DNA of 48,603 nt from Prevotella sp. (GTDB lineage Bacteria; Bacteroidota; Bacteroidia; Bacteroidales; Bacteroidaceae), in NCBI GenBank assembly GCA_017475265.1, contig JAFVFY010000085.1, positions 1-48,603 on the forward strand, written 5' to 3'. This document shows positions 45,046-48,603 of the stretch, piece by piece. The translations under genes were made by a program, and so were the position numbers. How positions within the stretch are numbered: position 1 is the stretch's first letter; each line of letters begins with the position of its first letter. The notes under the pieces are model-generated. The model was not told the origin of the DNA and searched no databases. It saw only the letters and a program-made list of their open reading frames with translations.

Positions 45046-45133
45046 GAGAATAAGCCGTTCTTTCTATGAGAATAAGCCGTTCTTTCTATGAGAGAAAGCC
45101 GTTCTTTCTCTGGGAAAAAGCCGTTCTTTCTCT
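45046..45133. repeat. 22-bp module array (four units)
   Basis: Four units of exactly 22 bp start at 45,046, 45,068, 45,090 and 45,112. All contain aagccgttctttct. Units 1 and 2 are identical; 3 and 4 differ at the edges. A near-identical unit sits at 8786, over 36 kb away. Confidence 0.93.
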
Positions 45134-45161
45134 GAGAGGGCGGAGACTATCGAGATTCCCT

Positions 45162-45686
45162 TTATTCAGCATTGTCTTGGGCCGAGTGCATTTCTATTTC
45201 CACATAGCCGTGGCCATTACCTTTTAATGATACAAAGCCATCATAACTGTAACCGTTATTGCTGCATCTGAGATACATCTTGTCGCCATGTGAAATACTG
45301 TCACTTCCTAAAGTGAACCATACAAAATGATAAGGTTCGTCTAATGGAGTTTCATAACAATCCGAATAGTAAGGTTCAAAAATGACGTTTAGAGAGTCCA
45401 GCCCTTCTTTCGTCTTTGACAAGTTTCTGATTGTGTTTATATATGCGGGGCGACCTTTAAATAATAAATCATAAAAACACATCTCTATATCTACTCTTCC
45501 TCCACCAGCATAAATAACCATAAATGGACCGTCTAAAGATTTATTCCATTTATTTGCATAGGTTTCTTGGCCTTCTGTAGGATGATCATGTCCTTTAATA
45601 TTCACATACTCCTCATCTGACGAACAGGCACCCCATAATCCCGATATTAGAATAAAGGGGAAAAAGTAAAGAACTATTCTATTCAT
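45162..45686 (-). CDS. Small lipoprotein of unknown function
   Basis: A 174-residue predicted lipoprotein. The start MNRIVLYFFPF is chosen because it gives a signal peptide ending LWGAC. Directly after the Cys comes SSDEEYVNI, strikingly like HVNDEEYVDL in the divergent lipoprotein at 45,839. The rest is beta-rich and not recognised. Base composition is AT-rich compared with most neighbours, hinting at recent arrival. Confidence 0.7.
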   Translation of the reverse strand: MNRIVLYFFPFILISGLWGACSSDEEYVNIKGHDHPTEGQETYANKWNKSLDGPFMVIYAGGGRVDIEMCFYDLLFKGRPAYINTIRNLSKTKEGLDSLNVIFEPYYSDCYETPLDEPYHFVWFTLGSDSISHGDKMYLRCSNNGYSYDGFVSLKGNGHGYVEIEMHSAQDNAE

Positions 45687-45838
45687 AATTTTTTGTTGTT
45701 TTGTCAATCTAACGAAGAGGGGACGGAAATCCTGCAGTATGAAAGCGTAAAAAATGTTAATTGCGGGTGCCGCAAAAAAAGTTGTCTTCGATGTGCAAGA
45801 TTTTCGTTTTTTCCCGTTTAATAGAAAAAAACACAGGT

Positions 45839-46468
45839 ATGAATAAGAAGATTATGAAAATGTTACTACCGTCATTGCTGGTTTGCATGATAAGTATGAT
45901 GGTGGGCTGCCACGTCAATGATGAAGAATACGTTGATTTAAGACCACGTATAGCTGATGATTCTGAGATTATCTATAACTTCGATGGCGAATGGTCGGTA
46001 AACCGTCAGGTGGTGGACACGGCACGCATGGAGTTAAGAGAAAATGGAAAGATAGAAGTCCGTCTGCCGGAGCATTATCTGCTCAGTCTGTGCTTTCCTG
46101 ATAAAACAGACATGGCTATAGAAACGAGTAACTCAGCGAGTTTAATAGAAGTACATGAGCAAGGTTATAGTGAAACGTCGCAATATATGTCCATAGGTTC
46201 TGATATGACACAGACCAATGAAGCAGAAACATTCTTCATCAATAGCTCATTTATGGCGGCCATTGACCGCACACCCTATTCTATCCAACTGCTGTCGAGA
46301 GAGTATGCTACGGCCGTTATACAGAACACAACGGGACAATGGACGTTGAGCATTCCCATTGACGGTTTCCTTCTCACGAATCTTTTCCTTTCGAGCCGTG
46401 AAACGGAGTTGGTGGAACTGCCCCAGACTGTCACCATCTATTATAATACAAAGAGAAGGATAGAATAA
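45839..46468 (+). CDS. Small lipoprotein of unknown function
   Basis: A 209-residue predicted lipoprotein. The start MNKKIMKMLLPSLLV gives a signal peptide ending MMVGC, followed by HVNDEEYVDL. An in-frame start 78 bp upstream lacks a signal peptide. The rest is not recognised. It is AT-rich like its divergent neighbour. The ECF sigma gene starts only 9 bp downstream, so the two may be cotranscribed. A TTGCGG/CCGCAA hairpin (45,761-45,775) lies in the divergent gap. Confidence 0.7.
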   Translation: MNKKIMKMLLPSLLVCMISMMVGCHVNDEEYVDLRPRIADDSEIIYNFDGEWSVNRQVVDTARMELRENGKIEVRLPEHYLLSLCFPDKTDMAIETSNSASLIEVHEQGYSETSQYMSIGSDMTQTNEAETFFINSSFMAAIDRTPYSIQLLSREYATAVIQNTTGQWTLSIPIDGFLLTNLFLSSRETELVELPQTVTIYYNTKRRIE

Positions 46469-46477
46469 GTCAGGCTG

Positions 46478-47035
46478 GTGGAAACTGAGAAGCAACTGCT
46501 GGAAGCGATACGCAGCGGCGAGCGTGCTGCCATGCGACGGCTCTACGACCGCTACTCAGGCTATGCCATGGCCGTGGGGCTGAGGTATGTGCCCGAGCAC
46601 GACGATGTGCGCGACGTGCTGCAGGACAGCTTCGTGAAGATTCTCACCAACATTGGCCAGTTTGAATATCGCGGCGAGGGGTCGCTGAAGGCATGGGTGA
46701 GCAGGATTGTCAGCAACTTGGCCATCGACCACCTCAAGGCAAACAGCCGATTCTTGCTCACAGACAATAGTTGGAGGGGATTTGATGCCCTCGACGACGA
46801 GGACGAGGAACCCGACATCGGAGACCTGCCACCTGACGTGCTGACGGAGATGATTGGCCGGCTGCCGACAAACTACCGAACGGTGCTTAACCTCTTCGTC
46901 TTCGAGCAACGGCCTCACAAGGAGATAGCCCGGCTGTTGGGCATCAAGGAGAACACGTCGTCGTCCATCTTCTTCAGGGCGAAACGGATGCTGGCAAAAA
47001 TGATTACAGAATACCAAAACAAGCAAAGAACATGA
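46478..47035 (+). CDS. ECF-type sigma-70 factor
   Basis: A 185-residue extracytoplasmic-function sigma factor. Region 2 is seen at RDVLQDSFVKIL and KAWVSRIVSNLAIDHL, and region 4 at RTVLNLFVFEQRPHKEIAR then LLGIKENTSSSIFFRAKRML. The start is a GTG that gives ETEKQLLEAIRSGERAAM. Its stop overlaps the ATG of the next gene (ATGA), which encodes a membrane anti-sigma-like protein, so the pair is very likely a sigma/anti-sigma unit sensing the envelope. Confidence 0.93.
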   Translation: METEKQLLEAIRSGERAAMRRLYDRYSGYAMAVGLRYVPEHDDVRDVLQDSFVKILTNIGQFEYRGEGSLKAWVSRIVSNLAIDHLKANSRFLLTDNSWRGFDALDDEDEEPDIGDLPPDVLTEMIGRLPTNYRTVLNLFVFEQRPHKEIARLLGIKENTSSSIFFRAKRMLAKMITEYQNKQRT

Positions 47036-48363
47036 AACCGGACAAGTTGACACAACAGCTGCACGACAAGCTGGCGGACTACCAGACGCCAGCTCCCGAC
47101 GGTCTGTGGGATGACCTCGAGGCCGCCCTCGCCGGTGTAGGGGAAGAGACCACGCCAGCCCAAAGTGGCCGTACTCGTTTCGTGGCTTTGCGGAGGTGGG
47201 CGACAGCGGCAGCAATAGCAGCTCTCGTCTGCGGCGGTGGTATGATATGGTGGGGACAGGAGAGTCAAAAGATGGAGTCGCTGGTAAGTATGGCAGAAGA
47301 AGACTGTATTAATAATTTAGAAGAACAGGACGAAGAGACTCATATAGATGTTGAAGAACAGAACGAAGAAACTCCCCTACCCTCCGAGAACGAAGTTCAG
47401 AGCGCAGCCATTCCCCTCCCATGTAGGGGAGGGGCCAGGGGTGGGGTCAGTAACTCCAACACCTGCATCGCTGAGACAATACCTCTAAAAGAAGAGACCC
47501 AAACCCCACCCCTTGAGGGGAGGGGAATGGATGTGTCGGAGGAGCCTCAGACTACCCAGCCAAAATCGGAGGAGCCTCAGACTACCCAGCCGAAGTCGGA
47601 GGAGCCTCAGGTAATTCCTTCTCAGCCTGAGTCTCCCACAAAGGTATACCGTCCTCATCGTGTGAAGCACACCAACCGTAACCTGTCCCTTTCTCTCTAC
47701 GCCATGAACGGTTTGGGCACAAAGGACAATAGTAATGGCGTGATGATGGCCGATGCCCTGGCAGAGAAATATGCCAACACGATGGCCAACGCCTACACCT
47801 CCAGACGCCAGTCTCCCATCTTCTTGACAGGCTACGAAGAAAGGGAACACCACCGCCAGCCCGTCTCTTTCGGACTATCAGTAAGCTATCCGTTCACCCA
47901 GCGGCTGTCACTCACATCGGGCATCGTCTATACGAAGATGCGGTCGGACTTCGAACAAATCATCCGCACCCAGCAAATCAACAAGGAGCAGACGCTCCAC
48001 TACGTCGGCATACCCCTCGGCCTGAACTATCGTCTGTGGCAGCTAGGAGCGCGGTCATCCTCGTCCGCAAAGAAGCATGGTGTTTTCACAGCCTACGTCT
48101 CCACCGGCTTCCAGGCAGACTGGAATGTTGACGCACGACAGAACACCGAGGGCGTGGAGAGCCATCTGGACAAAGATAAGATGCAATGGTCGGTAAACGC
48201 CAGCCTCGGCTTGCAGTACAACCTCATGCCCCAGCTAGCCCTCTATGCCGAACCGGGCATCAGCCATTACTTCGACAACGGCAGTAACGTTCAGAACTTC
48301 TTTAAGGACAAGCCGACCAGTCTCCGGCTGCAAGTGGGAATACGGATGACCATTGACCATTGA
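47032..48363 (+). CDS. Anti-sigma-like protein fused to an outer-membrane beta-barrel domain
   Basis: A 443-residue protein with an unusual layout. A cytoplasmic N-terminus (residues 1-50: LHDKLADYQTPAPDGLWDDLE) is followed by one membrane helix (about 57-74, AAAIAALVCGGGMIWWG). A long low-complexity linker (about 85-205) includes QTTQPKSEEP repeats. The C-terminal 170 residues are an OMP beta-barrel-like domain (PVSFGLSVSYPFTQRLSLTSG, GLQYNLMPQLALYAEPG). It could span from inner to outer membrane. It is translationally coupled to the ECF sigma gene, so a regulatory role is inferred. The last codons and stop lie inside a 7-bp repeat array. Confidence 0.8.
   Translation: MKPDKLTQQLHDKLADYQTPAPDGLWDDLEAALAGVGEETTPAQSGRTRFVALRRWATAAAIAALVCGGGMIWWGQESQKMESLVSMAEEDCINNLEEQDEETHIDVEEQNEETPLPSENEVQSAAIPLPCRGGARGGVSNSNTCIAETIPLKEETQTPPLEGRGMDVSEEPQTTQPKSEEPQTTQPKSEEPQVIPSQPESPTKVYRPHRVKHTNRNLSLSLYAMNGLGTKDNSNGVMMADALAEKYANTMANAYTSRRQSPIFLTGYEEREHHRQPVSFGLSVSYPFTQRLSLTSGIVYTKMRSDFEQIIRTQQINKEQTLHYVGIPLGLNYRLWQLGARSSSSAKKHGVFTAYVSTGFQADWNVDARQNTEGVESHLDKDKMQWSVNASLGLQYNLMPQLALYAEPGISHYFDNGSNVQNFFKDKPTSLRLQVGIRMTIDH
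47408..47530 (+). repeat. C/G-rich inverted repeat within a coding sequence
   Basis: CCATTCCCCTCCC with GGGGTGGGGT on the left (47,408-47,447) mirrors ACCCCACCCC with GGGGAGGGGAATGG on the right (47,503-47,530). It encodes part of the linker of the anti-sigma/beta-barrel protein. Confidence 0.75.
47536..47610 (+). repeat. 30-bp in-frame tandem repeat
   Basis: Two and a half 30-bp copies encode the repeated SEEPQTTQPK decapeptide in the linker. Confidence 0.9.
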
Positions 48364-48424
48364 ACATTGACCGTTGAACATTGACCATTGAACATTGAAC
48401 ATTGAACATTGACCGCTGAACATT
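48348..48424 (+). repeat. 7-bp tandem repeat array spanning a stop codon
   Basis: Exactly eleven heptamers (GACCATT, GAACATT, GACCGTT) cover 77 bp. The array starts inside the last codons of the beta-barrel gene, whose TGA lies within it, and continues downstream. Confidence 0.92.
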
Positions 48425-48550
48425 GATAAATATTGGTAAGAGCTAACGGCTATCGAAAAAAGTGGCGCAGTTCAATTCTTCCGTGGATGCCTACCCTGTG
48501 ACAACTGCCGAAAATAGTGCACAGACGATACATATTTTATAAAAAAGCAG

Positions 48551-48558
48551 TACCTTTG
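48551..48558 (+). promoter_or_regulatory. Promoter -7 box at the window edge
   Basis: TACCTTTG followed by CCCCC and then an ATG at 48,564, leaving almost no room for a leader. Confidence 0.65.
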
Positions 48559-48563
48559 CCCCC

Positions 48564-48603
48564 ATGGAAGCAAATAGTGAACTGCAACGATACACCATGC
48601 TGG
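48564..48603 (+). CDS. Partial gene, N-terminal 13 codons only
   Basis: An open frame MEANSELQRYTML runs off the window end. It begins 5 bp after the -7 box, so either the mRNA is nearly leaderless or the real start is the later ATG at 48,597 or beyond. Too short to assign. Confidence 0.4.
   Translation, partial: MEANSELQRYTML

Noticed and set aside
45046-45133. CRISPR-like direct repeats
   Set aside because: The 22-bp units are adjacent with no unique spacers, and no cas genes are near.

Overview
The window looks like a chromosomal segment of a Prevotellaceae bacterium (Prevotella/Segatella-like, order Bacteroidales). Nearly every transcription unit starts at a Bacteroidota-type -7 box (TAnnTTTG, usually TACCTTTG or TAACTTTG). 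Several exported proteins have families or tails typical of the group: GH127, PL1, BspA-like LRRs, a type IX-like C-terminal tail and DUF3108. The tmRNA encodes a Bacteroidales-style tag, GNNEYALAA. No rRNA, tRNA, CRISPR array or intact transposase gene was seen.

Layout. 1-1,060: tmRNA gene ssrA (minus strand), followed at its 3' side by a decayed second copy of its 3' half. 1,188-8,678: a HerA/YjgR-type ATPase, then topA-aroK-lipoprotein-DUF3108. 9,025-15,543: two large secreted proteins, an alginate-lyase-like enzyme and a BspA-LRR/clostripain-like protein, both carrying dockerin-like repeats. 15,824-22,212: housekeeping genes metG, M28 peptidase, lysC, rsmG and an MBL hydrolase. 22,253-23,503: rhaA. 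23,633-31,381 (minus): a six-gene operon with a four-module AAA+ ATPase, a zinc-ribbon/FHA protein, a PP2C phosphatase, a small membrane protein, a polysaccharide flippase and a glycosyltransferase. 31,382-32,569: a gene-free region of about 1.2 kb with repeats, a 32-bp inverted-repeat element and a structured RNA. 32,570-34,837: a secreted Ig-like protein and a 59-residue peptide. 35,253-41,624: GH127 arabinofuranosidase, cdd, a PL1 pectate lyase and an anaerobic sulfatase-maturase-like radical SAM enzyme. 41,614-48,603: aspS, a VWA lipoprotein, two small lipoproteins, an ECF sigma factor with a membrane anti-sigma/beta-barrel fusion, and the first codons of another gene.

Themes. GH127, PL1, RhaA and the alginate-lyase-like protein fit use of pectin and other plant polysaccharides, although no SusC/SusD pair is present. 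The FHA, PP2C and AAA+ genes sit upstream of envelope-polysaccharide genes in one apparent operon, which suggests phosphorylation-controlled remodelling at the envelope; no Ser/Thr kinase is in view.

The most unusual content is two families of phased repeats. (1) Degenerate tandem repeats with an exact 7-bp period occur at a dozen or more places. They lie between genes and also in frame inside metG, an M28 peptidase, GH127 and a flippase. (2) Arrays of modules with an exact 22-bp period occur at five intergenic sites, with modules shared between distant sites. I do not recognise either as a described element of this group.
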